DNA from: Ureibacillus endophyticus
GTDB taxonomy: Bacteria > Bacillota > Bacilli > Bacillales_A > Planococcaceae
Assembly (NCBI RefSeq): GCF_003628435.1
Contig: NZ_RBZN01000013.1
Location: 1-64,000, forward strand
Direction of reading: 5' to 3'
Length of the DNA stretch: 64,000 bases
Below the pieces are notes generated by a model that did no database searches, had not been told where the DNA came from, and saw nothing but the letters and a program-made list of their open reading frames with translations. Position 1 is the stretch's first letter. Every line of letters starts with the position of its first letter. Of the stretch, positions 1 through 7,104 are shown one piece after another. Position numbers and translations under genes: made by a program.

Positions 1-39
1 TTTGAAATCATTTGAATAAGTATTGTTTTTTCTGGACAT
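1..39 (-). CDS. Partial N-terminus, probable IS3-family OrfA transposase
   Basis: An ORF runs off the left edge. Its ATG is at 39, seven bases after an AGAGGGGA ribosome binding site, and the 13 visible codons read MSRKNNTYSNDFK. A basic start followed by Tyr-Ser/Thr-x-(D/E)-Phe-Lys is typical of the helix-turn-helix OrfA proteins of IS3/IS150-type elements. That is pattern recognition on 13 residues only. The inverted repeat just upstream (46-114) would fit the end of such an element. Another small DNA-binding protein remains possible. Confidence 0.4.
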   Translation of the reverse strand, partial: MSRKNNTYSNDFK

Positions 40-45
40 AGAAAA

Positions 46-114
46 ATCCCCTCTAAATAGACTGTTAGCTACAGATTACCGTAGCCTTTTTTACATTGTC
101 TACTTAAAGGGGAT
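46..114. repeat. Long inverted repeat with inner hairpin upstream of mgtE
   Basis: Bases 46-62 and 98-114 are inverted copies matching at 15 of 17 positions. Inside, GCTAC (68-72) pairs with GTAGC (81-85) and is followed by a T6 run. It could be the terminus and leader of the IS-like ORF at the left edge, or a terminator. I looked for the M-box magnesium riboswitch expected before some mgtE genes and did not find its conserved segments. Confidence 0.4.
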
Positions 115-327
115 AATATCAGTTCGAAAATGAATCGAACATCTTTTTATTTTCAAATCGCTCATTTGAAAATCTATGTTATATTAGAAAAATGATAATC
201 TATCTAATTAATGGCTAGAACTTTTAAGAAAAAGAATCATATTTGTAAAAGTATTGTGAACTTAAAAAAAGGTATTTACCTGTATTGTATTTGCACATAT
301 GATGAAGTTTGAGAGGAGGGGACAAGT

Positions 328-1704
328 ATGGTAGAACAACGTAAAAATAATCAAGAAACTCAATATGACGAAGAATTTTTACGACAATTATTACTAGATG
401 AAGATATTGATTCGTTTCGTGAAAACTATTTAGCACTTCATCCGTACGATCAGGCACAATTTTATGAGAAGGTTGGACCTGACATACGTATCACCATCTA
501 TCAATTCTTGTCTCCTCGAGAAATGGCATTAATCTTTGAATCAATTGAATTAGAAGATGAAGAATATGAGCAATTCTTAAACGAGATGGACACATCTTAC
601 GCAGCAGAAATGCTTTCTTTTATGTATACAGACGATGCCGTTGACGTGTTACATGAGCTTGATGAGGAACAACGGGAAAGTTTTCTTGAAATGATGGATA
701 GTGAAACGGTTGAAGAAATAAACGAATTACTAGCCTACAAAGAGTATACGGCTGGGGCTATTATGACAACCGAGTATGTTTCGATATTGGAAAATTCAAC
801 AGTCCGATCAGCAATGACTGTTCTTCGCAATGAAGCTCCAAATGCCGAAACGATTTATTATGTTTTCGTAGTGGATGACCAACACCATTTAACGGGAGTT
901 ATTTCATTACGTGATTTAATTATTTCAGAGGAAGATACGTTAATCCGCGACATTATGAATGAGCGAGTTGTATATGTTAAAGTATCCGATGATCAAGAAG
1001 AAGTTGCACAAATTATGAAAGATTATAACTTCTTAGCAATTCCAGTTGTCAATGAACAACATGAAATGCAAGGGATTATTACGGTCGATGATATTATTGA
1101 CGTAATTGACGAAGAGGCTTCAGATGACTATTCCAAACTAGCAGGGGTATCCGATATTGATGACATTGATGGCGGTCCATTAAAAGCGGCAACGAAACGT
1201 TTACCTTGGCTTATTATATTACTGTTTTTAGGGATGATTACGGCGACAATTATGGCTCAATTTGAAGCAACCTTAGATAAAGTTGCACTGCTTGCCCTCT
1301 TTATCCCATTGATTTCTGGTACTTCAGGGAATAGTGGGACACAAGCTTTAGCCGTTGCTGTTCGCGGTATAGCTACAGGTGAAATTCAAGAGAAAAGCAA
1401 ATTTAAAATGTTGATGCGTGAAATTATGACAGGACTAATTACAGGTTTAATATGTGGTCTTGTTGTAATTGGTATTATTTTCTTTTGGAAGCATTCCCTT
1501 ATTATAGGTTTATTAGTAGGAGCAGCAATTTGTTGTTCCATCCTTGTTGCAACGATCGCAGGTTCCTTTATTCCTTTGTTAATTCATAAGCTAGGAGTTG
1601 ACCCAGCCGTAGCTTCCGGCCCATTTATTACAACTTTAAATGACGTAACGAGTATTTTAATTTATTTAGGATTAGCAACAACTTTTTTAGGACAAATAGG
1701 TTAA
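328..1704 (+). CDS. mgtE: Magnesium transporter MgtE
   Basis: Membrane Mg2+ channel/transporter that imports magnesium and is gated by cytosolic Mg2+. The 458 residues show the family order: an acidic N-domain (about 1-130), a CBS pair (about 135-255; MTTEYVSI and IMNERVVYV mark the repeats) and a C-terminal membrane part (about 290-458) with about five helices. The signature SGTSGNSGTQALAVAVRG and the late DPAVASGPFITTLNDV, which carries the pore aspartate, are present. Length is normal. The ATG follows GAGAGGAGGGG at good spacing. It appears monocistronic. The upstream 280 bases show no recognisable M-box riboswitch. Confidence 0.97.
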   Translation: MVEQRKNNQETQYDEEFLRQLLLDEDIDSFRENYLALHPYDQAQFYEKVGPDIRITIYQFLSPREMALIFESIELEDEEYEQFLNEMDTSYAAEMLSFMYTDDAVDVLHELDEEQRESFLEMMDSETVEEINELLAYKEYTAGAIMTTEYVSILENSTVRSAMTVLRNEAPNAETIYYVFVVDDQHHLTGVISLRDLIISEEDTLIRDIMNERVVYVKVSDDQEEVAQIMKDYNFLAIPVVNEQHEMQGIITVDDIIDVIDEEASDDYSKLAGVSDIDDIDGGPLKAATKRLPWLIILLFLGMITATIMAQFEATLDKVALLALFIPLISGTSGNSGTQALAVAVRGIATGEIQEKSKFKMLMREIMTGLITGLICGLVVIGIIFFWKHSLIIGLLVGAAICCSILVATIAGSFIPLLIHKLGVDPAVASGPFITTLNDVTSILIYLGLATTFLGQIG

Positions 1705-1718
1705 GTTAGGCAATATTC

Positions 1719-1745
1719 ACGTATTTTAAGATTTTGCATATTTTA
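1719..1745 (+). promoter_or_regulatory. Sigma-K-like promoter for the coat gene
   Basis: AC (1719-1720), then 16 bases, then CATATTTTA (1737-1745) fits the mother-cell sigma-K pattern AC-N16-CATANNNTA. It sits immediately before the ribosome binding site of the next gene. It also overlaps the upstream in-frame ATG at 1745, which argues that ATG is not the start. Confidence 0.5.
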
Positions 1746-1765
1746 TGAAAAAAAGGATGTGCAAA

Positions 1766-2107
1766 ATGGAAGAACCGTTATTATTTATTCCAACTCCACC
1801 ATTTTATTATATTGAGGTAGAAGAGGCAGAACCCCAGGATGTACTGGATGTGTCTATGGAGGAAAGTACTTCCGTTTATGAAATCGCTAGATCAGGTCGT
1901 GTAGTAAATCCTGTTATTGCTAGACAACTCAATTTCTTTTCCCAACCAATAAATAGCAATCGGATTTTACGATTTTATTTAAGTAATGGGGAATCGATCA
2001 CTGGAAAGATTCAAGAAATAAATGGGAATATAGTGAAAATAAATAATAATGAAGACATTATCGAAATTGATGGAAATCAAATCGAGGTAATTACTACTTC
2101 AAGATAA
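1766..2107 (+). CDS. Probable spore coat protein, CotO-like
   Basis: A 113-residue soluble acidic protein with no signal peptide. The N-terminus is rich in Pro and aromatic residues (MEEPLLFIPTPPFYY), followed by an acidic linker. The C-terminal 50 residues form a small beta-rich module (RILRFYLSNGESITGKIQEI onward) of the kind that ends CotO-type morphogenetic coat proteins. The family link is tentative. Support comes from context: a sigma-K-type promoter and a convergent CotY/CotZ-like gene. ATG 1766 is preferred over ATG 1745 because AAAAGGA lies nine bases before it and the earlier ATG falls inside the promoter. Confidence 0.5.
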   Translation: MEEPLLFIPTPPFYYIEVEEAEPQDVLDVSMEESTSVYEIARSGRVVNPVIARQLNFFSQPINSNRILRFYLSNGESITGKIQEINGNIVKINNNEDIIEIDGNQIEVITTSR

Positions 2108-2113
2108 AATATG

Positions 2114-2150
2114 AAACTGACAAAACCGCTTAAGCGGTTTGTCAGTTTTT
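2114..2150 (+). terminator. Terminator after the coat gene
   Basis: Near-perfect palindrome (CTGACAAAACCGCTT / AAGCGGTTTGTCAG) followed by a T run. Confidence 0.9.
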
Positions 2151-2247
2151 ATTTTTGTTTATTTATTAAGGATTTAGATAATATCTCCATTTGCTCAAAG
2201 AATCTTTGTATTTCATTTGGAGCTAAATTTGCACGAATCTTTACGAA

Positions 2248-2282
2248 AAATTAAAAGAAGGACTAATCGCAATGATTAGTCC
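2248..2282 (-). terminator. Terminator of the CotY/CotZ-like gene
   Basis: GGACTAATC (2260-2268) pairs with GATTAGTCC (2274-2282). On the minus strand a T-rich run follows the hairpin. Confidence 0.8.
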
Positions 2283-2296
2283 CTCCATTTTGTAAA

Positions 2297-2917
2297 TTAT
2301 CTTCTGCAGATATCTAAGTCAACGTCTGCGATACATTGGATAGCAACGAATGCTGCTAAATCAACAGTTAAGCAGCTGTCTGTTTTTTCGAAGTCTACAA
2401 CATCTTCTAACTCATCTAAGTCTAGATTTCCATCATTGTTATTACCATGATTGTGACCGCCTTTGCCATCACCATTACCATTAAACACATCAACAACTTC
2501 ACCATCTTCGTCAACTGGTGCTAAAACGCGTAATGTTGCACAGCAATCACCAAATACATCTTCTACACGGAAGAATGGTGAAAAATGGAACATTTCTTTA
2601 TCCTTTTTGCCATCTTTTCCATCCTTACCATCTTTACCGTCTCTACCTCTACCATTTTTATTATTATTATCTTTTTCTTTGAAAAAAGCTTTGAATGGAG
2701 TACCGTCTTTATTTAATAGCATGAACACACGAGTATCTGCATTGTTACGAGAATGGTTTCTTAAACCTCCTAGTGGCTCTAAGAAGCAACTTGTTCCACA
2801 CTCATCACATTCATGTCTTACTACATGGTTTTGTAGTTTTAAGATTGTTTTTACTACTTCACATACACAACCCTCATGATGTGAAGTGCCTTCAACATTA
2901 TTTCTACCACAACCCAT
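2297..2917 (-). CDS. Spore coat/exosporium protein, CotY/CotZ (ExsY) family, with collagen-like insert
   Basis: Cysteine-rich structural protein of the spore crust or exosporium, expected to self-assemble by disulfides. The N-terminus carries the family Cys pattern (MGCGRN, GCVCEVV, HECDECGTSCFLEPLGG) and the C-terminal half keeps the conserved VEDVFGDCCATLRVLAPV. At 206 residues it is longer than the usual 150-160. The excess comes from two low-complexity insertions: Gly-Lys-Asp triplets (GKDGKDGKDGKKDKE, about residues 93-107) and a Gly/Asn/His stretch (about 148-162). The ATG follows GAGGTGA. A sigma-K-type -10 lies upstream, so late mother-cell expression is inferred. Confidence 0.85.
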   Translation of the reverse strand: MGCGRNNVEGTSHHEGCVCEVVKTILKLQNHVVRHECDECGTSCFLEPLGGLRNHSRNNADTRVFMLLNKDGTPFKAFFKEKDNNNKNGRGRDGKDGKDGKDGKKDKEMFHFSPFFRVEDVFGDCCATLRVLAPVDEDGEVVDVFNGNGDGKGGHNHGNNNDGNLDLDELEDVVDFEKTDSCLTVDLAAFVAIQCIADVDLDICRR

Positions 2918-2949
2918 TATCTTTCACCTCACTTATTTTGACTTCAATC

Positions 2950-2958
2950 TACAATATG
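2950..2958 (-). promoter_or_regulatory. Sigma-K-like -10 for the CotY/CotZ-like gene
   Basis: On the minus strand CATATTGTA matches CATANNNTA, about 33 bases before the ATG. I could not see a clear -35 AC at the right distance. Confidence 0.35.
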
Positions 2959-3192
2959 TCAAATTGAATTTAAAAAACGGGCGAATGTCCTTAGGCCGCA
3001 TAATTAGGACAGTTTTTTTGTTGAAAAGTTTTGATATAGTTAGTTGTTCTAAAATTTGTGGTAGTTCAGCACAATTTTACTAAATTGATGAAGGTCTTCT
3101 TAATTGTTCTTTGATTTTTTTCATTAGTCTACATTCTTTTTGAAAAATCGGGAAAAAATAAAAATGGCTTAAAATAGTGCATTTTGTCGTTC

Positions 3193-3223
3193 TGAATAAT
3201 TTTAAATAGACATGCTCATAATG
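3193..3223 (+). promoter_or_regulatory. Forespore (sigma-G/F-like) promoter of the spoVA operon
   Basis: TGAATA (3193-3198), 18 bases, CATAATG (3217-3223) resembles the sigma-G pattern GNATA-N18-CATNNTA. It lies just before the AAAGGGGG ribosome binding site of the first spore gene. spoVA operons are known to be transcribed in the forespore. Confidence 0.5.
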
Positions 3224-3245
3224 GATAAAAAAAGGGGGTTTCATT

Positions 3246-3647
3246 TTGAAAAAAATAGCATGGACATTATTTTGCATTCCATTTTTTCTATTTGGATGCT
3301 CTGGTGAACAAACAGTTGAAGTTAACAATACTGTTAATAATGAAACCGATGTAGGCGTCAGGGAAGTGATTAATAACTCTAATGAAGTATACGCTGGTAA
3401 TGCAATTTTTGTAGATAATCAACTATTAGTAGCAGTACAGGCGAAACCTTGGCTAGATTATAAAAAGAAAAAAATTGAAAAAAACTTAAAAAAACAAATT
3501 GAAGAGAAATTTCCTGATTTAGAAGTGTTTGTTTCAGCTGATTATAAATTATTTTGGGAAACACAAAAACTTCTTGAAGAAGAGGATGAAAAAAAGATTA
3601 GCGATGAAGTTGAAAAGCTAAAAGATCTTGCTAAGGAGGAAACATAG
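3246..3647 (+). CDS. YhcN/YlaJ-family sporulation lipoprotein
   Basis: A 133-residue secreted lipoprotein. The signal peptide ends in the lipobox LFGC (Cys at about residue 18), then comes an Asn-rich linker and a YhcN-type domain (VYAGNAIFVDNQLLVAVQAK) ending in a Lys/Glu-rich helix. It starts with TTG after AAAAAAGGGGG. YhcN-type proteins sit in the inner spore membrane and often head spoVA operons, as here. The stop codon overlaps the spoVAC GTG by one base, so the pair is translationally coupled. Function is inferred from operon membership. Confidence 0.8.
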   Translation: MKKIAWTLFCIPFFLFGCSGEQTVEVNNTVNNETDVGVREVINNSNEVYAGNAIFVDNQLLVAVQAKPWLDYKKKKIEKNLKKQIEEKFPDLEVFVSADYKLFWETQKLLEEEDEKKISDEVEKLKDLAKEET

Positions 3648-4102
3648 TGGACCAGCAACAATATCAACAAATAGAAGATAAAATCACACCACCTACCCCC
3701 TATTTAAAGAACATAATAAAAGCCTTCTTAATTGGTGGATTAATTTGTACGATAGGACATGCAATTACGTACTTTTATATTATCTTTTTTGATTTTACAG
3801 AAACTACAGTTGGTAATCCAACTGCCGCTACTATGGTTTTTCTTGCCATGCTTTTAACTGGGTTCGGGCTCTATCGTAAATTAGGACAAGTTGCTGGAGC
3901 AGGAAGTGCAGTACCTGTAACAGGTTTTGGTAACGCTGTCGTTTCAGCTGCAATCGAACATAAAACAGAAGGTCTTGTATTAGGTGTTGGTGGAAATATA
4001 TTTAAACTTGCAGGATCTGTAATCGTGTTTGGTGTAGCTTCCGCATTTTTCGTAGCGTTAATTAAACTAATCTTAGTATCAATGGGCGTGGTAGAATGGT
4101 AA
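3647..4102 (+). CDS. spoVAC: Stage V sporulation protein AC
   Basis: Inner spore membrane protein of the Ca-dipicolinate channel; SpoVAC is described as mechanosensitive. The 151 residues hold several membrane helices (LIGGLICTIGHAITYFYIIF, MVFLAMLLTGFGLY, and a C-terminal VIVFGVASAFFVALIKLILV). The conserved SpoVAC/SpoVAE segment GAGSAVPVTGFGNAVVSAAIE is at about 85-105. The start is GTG, seven bases after AAGGAGG. Its end overlaps spoVAD by seven bases. The operon lacks spoVAA, spoVAB and spoVAF, as in the spoVA2-type arrangement. Confidence 0.95.
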   Translation: MDQQQYQQIEDKITPPTPYLKNIIKAFLIGGLICTIGHAITYFYIIFFDFTETTVGNPTAATMVFLAMLLTGFGLYRKLGQVAGAGSAVPVTGFGNAVVSAAIEHKTEGLVLGVGGNIFKLAGSVIVFGVASAFFVALIKLILVSMGVVEW

Positions 4103-5094
4103 TTTTATTTAATACAAAACCATCAATTATTGCATGTGGGTCAGTTGCGGGGCCATTAGAGAAAAAAAGTGTTTTTTATTCGTATTTTGATTCGGTAGTA
4201 GAAGATGAACGTTGGAATCAACAAACGAATGAACAAGGCCATGCAATGATGATTCAAGAAGCTTGCAAAATTATTATGAAGAAAGCAAATATAACAAATA
4301 ATTTAGATATCGATTATTTCCTTAGTGGTGATTTAGTTAATCAGATGACACCAACAAATTTCGCAGCGAGGGAACTAGCTATTTCATTTATCGGTATGTT
4401 TTCTGCCTGTGCAACCTCTGTATCATCGTTGATTGTTGCTAGTCTGTTAACAGAACTAGGAGCATCAAAATATGCAATCGCTGGGTCATCCAGTCAGCAT
4501 AATTCAATTGAACGCCAATTCCGTTATCCTATTGATTATGGTGGACAAAAGCCAGAAACTGCACAATGGACAGTTACTGCTGCAGGTTATGCATTAGTCG
4601 GAAAACATCAACCAAATTTACCTTCCATTGTAGCTGGAACAATTGGGAAAGTAGTGGATTATGGTGAGGTGAATCCTTTCCATATGGGAGGAGCAATGGC
4701 ACCTGCTGCATTTGATACGATTCAATCACATTTGAAAAAGCGTAATCAAAAGATTTCAGATTATGATGTCATTATGACCGGAGATTTAGGAAAAATTGGG
4801 TTGAAAATATTAAAAGCGATGTTTGCTCAAACTGGTGCAAAACAAGAAGAATTAGAAATATTCCGTGATGCGGGTGCTGAATTTTATGGAGAAGATAAAA
4901 GTTTCCAATCTGGGGCAAGTGGAGCAGGGTGCTCGGCAAGTGTTTATTATAGTTATATGGAACAGCAATTAAAAACTGGTCGGTATAAAAGGGTATTACT
5001 CTGTGCTACTGGTGCGCTCCTTTCTCCATTATCGTTTCAACAAGGGGAATCGATCCCTTGTACAGCACACGCAGTTGAAATTACGGTGGAATGA
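4096..5094 (+). CDS. spoVAD: Stage V sporulation protein AD
   Basis: Soluble SpoVA component that binds dipicolinic acid and is needed for its uptake into the developing spore. The 332 residues have the thiolase-like fold of the family, with FSACATSVSSLIVASLL near residue 95 (thiolase-type Cys position) and GASGAGCSASVYYSYM near residue 275. Length is usual. ATG overlaps the end of spoVAC, and spoVAE follows after nine bases, so the three are one transcript. Confidence 0.95.
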   Translation: MVILFNTKPSIIACGSVAGPLEKKSVFYSYFDSVVEDERWNQQTNEQGHAMMIQEACKIIMKKANITNNLDIDYFLSGDLVNQMTPTNFAARELAISFIGMFSACATSVSSLIVASLLTELGASKYAIAGSSSQHNSIERQFRYPIDYGGQKPETAQWTVTAAGYALVGKHQPNLPSIVAGTIGKVVDYGEVNPFHMGGAMAPAAFDTIQSHLKKRNQKISDYDVIMTGDLGKIGLKILKAMFAQTGAKQEELEIFRDAGAEFYGEDKSFQSGASGAGCSASVYYSYMEQQLKTGRYKRVLLCATGALLSPLSFQQGESIPCTAHAVEITVE

Positions 5095-5103
5095 GGAGTA
5101 TAG

Positions 5104-5472
5104 ATGATTTTTATTGATTTTCTATTAGCTTTTGTAATAGGCGGGTTGATTTGCGTAATTGGCCAACTTTTAATGGATGTTGGAAAATTAACTCCCGCCC
5201 ATACATTATCGACCTTAGTAGTTGCAGGATCCATTTTAGCAGGACTAGGTTGGTATGAGCCATTAATCGATTTAGCTGGAGCAGGTGCAACAATCCCAAT
5301 TACATCATTCGGCAATGCATTAACATCTGGTGCAATTGCAGAGGCTGAAAAACATGGATGGGTTGGGGTATTAACAGGAATGTTTGAAGTTACGAGCTCA
5401 GGTATAAGTTCTGCAATTGTTTTTGGTTTTATTGCTGCATTAATTTTTAAACCTAAAGGAAAAGTGAACTAG
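5104..5472 (+). CDS. spoVAE: Stage V sporulation protein AE (SpoVAEb type)
   Basis: Small inner-membrane protein of the Ca-dipicolinate channel. The 122 residues contain about four helices and the segment GAGATIPITSFGNALTSGAI, the counterpart of the motif in SpoVAC. It starts at ATG after GAGGAG and ends the yhcN-spoVAC-spoVAD-spoVAE unit. The downstream hairpin at 5482-5530 may terminate the operon. Confidence 0.93.
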   Translation: MIFIDFLLAFVIGGLICVIGQLLMDVGKLTPAHTLSTLVVAGSILAGLGWYEPLIDLAGAGATIPITSFGNALTSGAIAEAEKHGWVGVLTGMFEVTSSGISSAIVFGFIAALIFKPKGKVN

Positions 5473-5481
5473 GGCGTTTAA

Positions 5482-5530
5482 CCCCTCCTTTCGAATGTAT
5501 ATGAGCATAATATACAGTCGAGAGGAGGGG
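5482..5530 (+). promoter_or_regulatory. Large hairpin enclosing the YjcZ-like ribosome binding site
   Basis: Bases 5482-5494 pair fully with 5518-5530 (13 pairs, one G-U). After a single mismatch, 5496-5501 pair with 5511-5516, leaving a 9-base loop. The 3' arm contains AGAGGAGGGG, the ribosome binding site of the next gene, and ATTTTT follows. It may terminate spoVA transcription, mask the site in read-through RNA, or both. The loop region also holds CATAATATA (5506-5514), which fits a sigma-E/sigma-K -10 and would yield a short mRNA without the left arm. Confidence 0.65.
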
Positions 5531-5536
5531 ATTTTT

Positions 5537-5749
5537 ATGTGGGAACATAATGGTCAAGAAAGTCCTTTAATGTGTTACGGACACGATCAAGTTATGCCAT
5601 ATAATTACTGTGGTCACACTCAAGAAAGTCCAGCATATGATATGGGAAAGAACGTTTGTTGTGGAGGCAATAAATACAACGGATCGTTATTTGTATTAAT
5701 TGTTGTGTTATTTATTTTATTGATAATCGTAGGAAGCTGCTTTAAGTAG
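5537..5749 (+). CDS. YjcZ-like small sporulation membrane protein
   Basis: A 70-residue protein. Its first 45 residues are polar and rich in Cys, His and Tyr, with QESP occurring twice (GQESPLMCYG, TQESPAYDMG). It ends in the hallmark of the YjcZ/YjcB sporulation peptide group: a short basic/Gly stretch and a hydrophobic tail (GSLFVLIVVLFILLIIVGSC). The start is ATG 5537, six bases after AGAGGAGGGG; an upstream in-frame ATG at 5495 lies inside the hairpin. It precedes spoVIF by 12 bases, the same neighbour order as B. subtilis yjcZ-spoVIF. Function is unknown. Confidence 0.8.
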   Translation: MWEHNGQESPLMCYGHDQVMPYNYCGHTQESPAYDMGKNVCCGGNKYNGSLFVLIVVLFILLIIVGSCFK

Positions 5750-5761
5750 GGAGGGAAAAAA

Positions 5762-6010
5762 ATGCAGAACCCTTTTTTTAAACAAATAGAAAATAAAACT
5801 GGCGTAAACATGGAAGAAATTTTTGCTTTGGCAAATGCCATTCAATATGCTGATTTTAAAAATGAAAAGCAAGTTCGAAAAATCGTACAACGAGTAAGTA
5901 AATTAGCGAATAAGCCAATTTCTAAAGACTTAGAAAATCAAATCGTAAAGTCAATTATTCAAGAAGGTCAATCTTTAGATCTATCAAAAATTCAAAAAAT
6001 GCTAGGATAA
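5762..6010 (+). CDS. spoVIF: Stage VI sporulation protein F
   Basis: An 82-residue protein of the SpoVIF (YjcC) family, required in B. subtilis for proper coat assembly through GerE-dependent genes. The full length aligns with the remembered family pattern: MQNPFFKQIENKTGVNM, then FALANAIQYADFKNE, then a helical C-terminus ending SKIQKMLG. It has no membrane segment. ATG follows GGGAGGG. The neighbours (YjcZ-like upstream, yjcFGH downstream on the other strand) match B. subtilis. Confidence 0.93.
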   Translation: MQNPFFKQIENKTGVNMEEIFALANAIQYADFKNEKQVRKIVQRVSKLANKPISKDLENQIVKSIIQEGQSLDLSKIQKMLG

Positions 6011-6016
6011 AAATAT

Positions 6017-6068
6017 CGCCACTTTAGTACTCAGACCAATAAGAAGATTGGTTTCGACTAAAGTGGCG
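6017..6068. terminator. Bidirectional terminator between spoVIF and yjcF
   Basis: CGCCACTTTAGT (6017-6028) pairs with ACTAAAGTGGCG (6057-6068), with a second hairpin ACCAAT/ATTGGT inside. T-rich runs lie on both sides of the convergent genes. Confidence 0.85.
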
Positions 6069-6074
6069 TCCTTT

Positions 6075-6515
6075 TTATATTATTTTTTCCATTGCTCGGT
6101 GAGGAATATTGGCATCTAAAAATTCAGGAGATGTTACTTTAAACCCTAGTTTTTCATAAAAAGGAACGGCATAACTTTGTGCATTTAACTTAAGTTTTTT
6201 CCAGCCCTGTTTAATAGCGTATTCCTCAACTTTTTGCATAATCAGAACACCTAGCTTTTTTCCTCGGTATTCTTTTAACACACAAACTCGTTCAACTTTG
6301 CCTACTTTACTGTCAATTTCACGTAATCTTGCAGCAGCGATTGTTTTGTCTTGATCAAGAACGATAAAATGAGTAGAAATAGCATCATATTCATCTAATT
6401 CTAGATGTAAAGGAACCCCCTGCTCCATTACAAATATTTTTTTTCTTATGGCAAATGCTAGTTCTAATTCTTCCTTTGTTTTAACTACTTTAACTTCAAA
6501 CACTTCATTACTCAT
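6075..6515 (-). CDS. yjcF: GNAT-family N-acetyltransferase YjcF
   Basis: Acetyl-CoA-dependent transferase of unknown substrate, 146 residues. The core is visible: IRKKIFVMEQGVP (about 23-35), the acetyl-CoA loop VERVCVLKEYRGKKLG (about 73-88, Arg/Gly-x-Gly type) and LNAQSYAVPFYEKLGF near the end. The ElaA/YjcF subtype starts with a conserved RKKVFVxEQ. Its start overlaps the yjcG stop by eight bases, so the two are coupled. The order yjcH-yjcG-yjcF is as in B. subtilis. Confidence 0.9.
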   Translation of the reverse strand: MSNEVFEVKVVKTKEELELAFAIRKKIFVMEQGVPLHLELDEYDAISTHFIVLDQDKTIAAARLREIDSKVGKVERVCVLKEYRGKKLGVLIMQKVEEYAIKQGWKKLKLNAQSYAVPFYEKLGFKVTSPEFLDANIPHRAMEKII

Positions 6516-7023
6516 CCCCAGTTAAGCGATATGTTTCATACGTTGTCCATGAACCATCTTCTAATTGGTATAGTAAATGGATTCGATCAATCGTTTCTTG
6601 TTCATTAATACCAATCATACGTAATTGACCAAATATATCGTCATGCTCTGTTTCAGTTAAATCTTGAGCAATCGTAATATGTGGAATAAATACATGTTTC
6701 GGTTTTCCGATATTTATTCGACTTTGAAGTTCTTGATGAAGGTTTTTCAACTGATCTGTCGGTTCAATTCTGAAAAAGATTACATTTGTCGTTGGGAAGA
6801 ACGAACTGATACGAGATGCATGAATTTTTAACGGCGCAAAATTATTAGCAATTGATGCGATTTCTTTAGAGATCTTTTGAATTTCGATTTCATCAGCATC
6901 AAAAGCTTCCTTTAATGTAATATGCGGCGTTATTTTTGTATAATGTGAGTCATATCGTTTTCGATAAGTGTTTGCCAAATCTTGTAATTTCTTAGATGGA
7001 AAAGCAACAATTCCATATTTCAT
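6508..7023 (-). CDS. yjcG: YjcG, 2H phosphoesterase (2'-5' RNA ligase-like)
   Basis: Cytosolic protein of 171 residues in the 2H superfamily. Two HxT motifs, HITLKEAF (about residue 34) and HITIAQDL (about residue 116), would form the catalytic pair acting on 2',5' or cyclic phosphodiester bonds. The real substrate is unknown. Start at ATG after GGGAGGT. It lies between yjcH and yjcF in an apparent minus-strand operon. Confidence 0.92.
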   Translation of the reverse strand: MKYGIVAFPSKKLQDLANTYRKRYDSHYTKITPHITLKEAFDADEIEIQKISKEIASIANNFAPLKIHASRISSFFPTTNVIFFRIEPTDQLKNLHQELQSRINIGKPKHVFIPHITIAQDLTETEHDDIFGQLRMIGINEQETIDRIHLLYQLEDGSWTTYETYRLTGDE

Positions 7024-7104
7024 CGTTCATTACCTCCCTAAATCTTCTTTTCGAATTTAATTATAGCAGATTAGAGAAATTTAGGCATTTTAACGAGCAT
7101 TTTG

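Noticed and set aside
1-327. M-box magnesium riboswitch upstream of mgtE
   Set aside because: Conserved M-box segments were not found; the only structure is the 46-114 inverted repeat near the left-edge ORF.
2463-2879. 138-codon plus-strand ORF opposite the CotY/CotZ-like gene
   Set aside because: It is the complement of the Gly/Asp/Lys-rich tract (Ser/Pro/Leu repeats) with no start signal; the minus-strand frame has family motifs.
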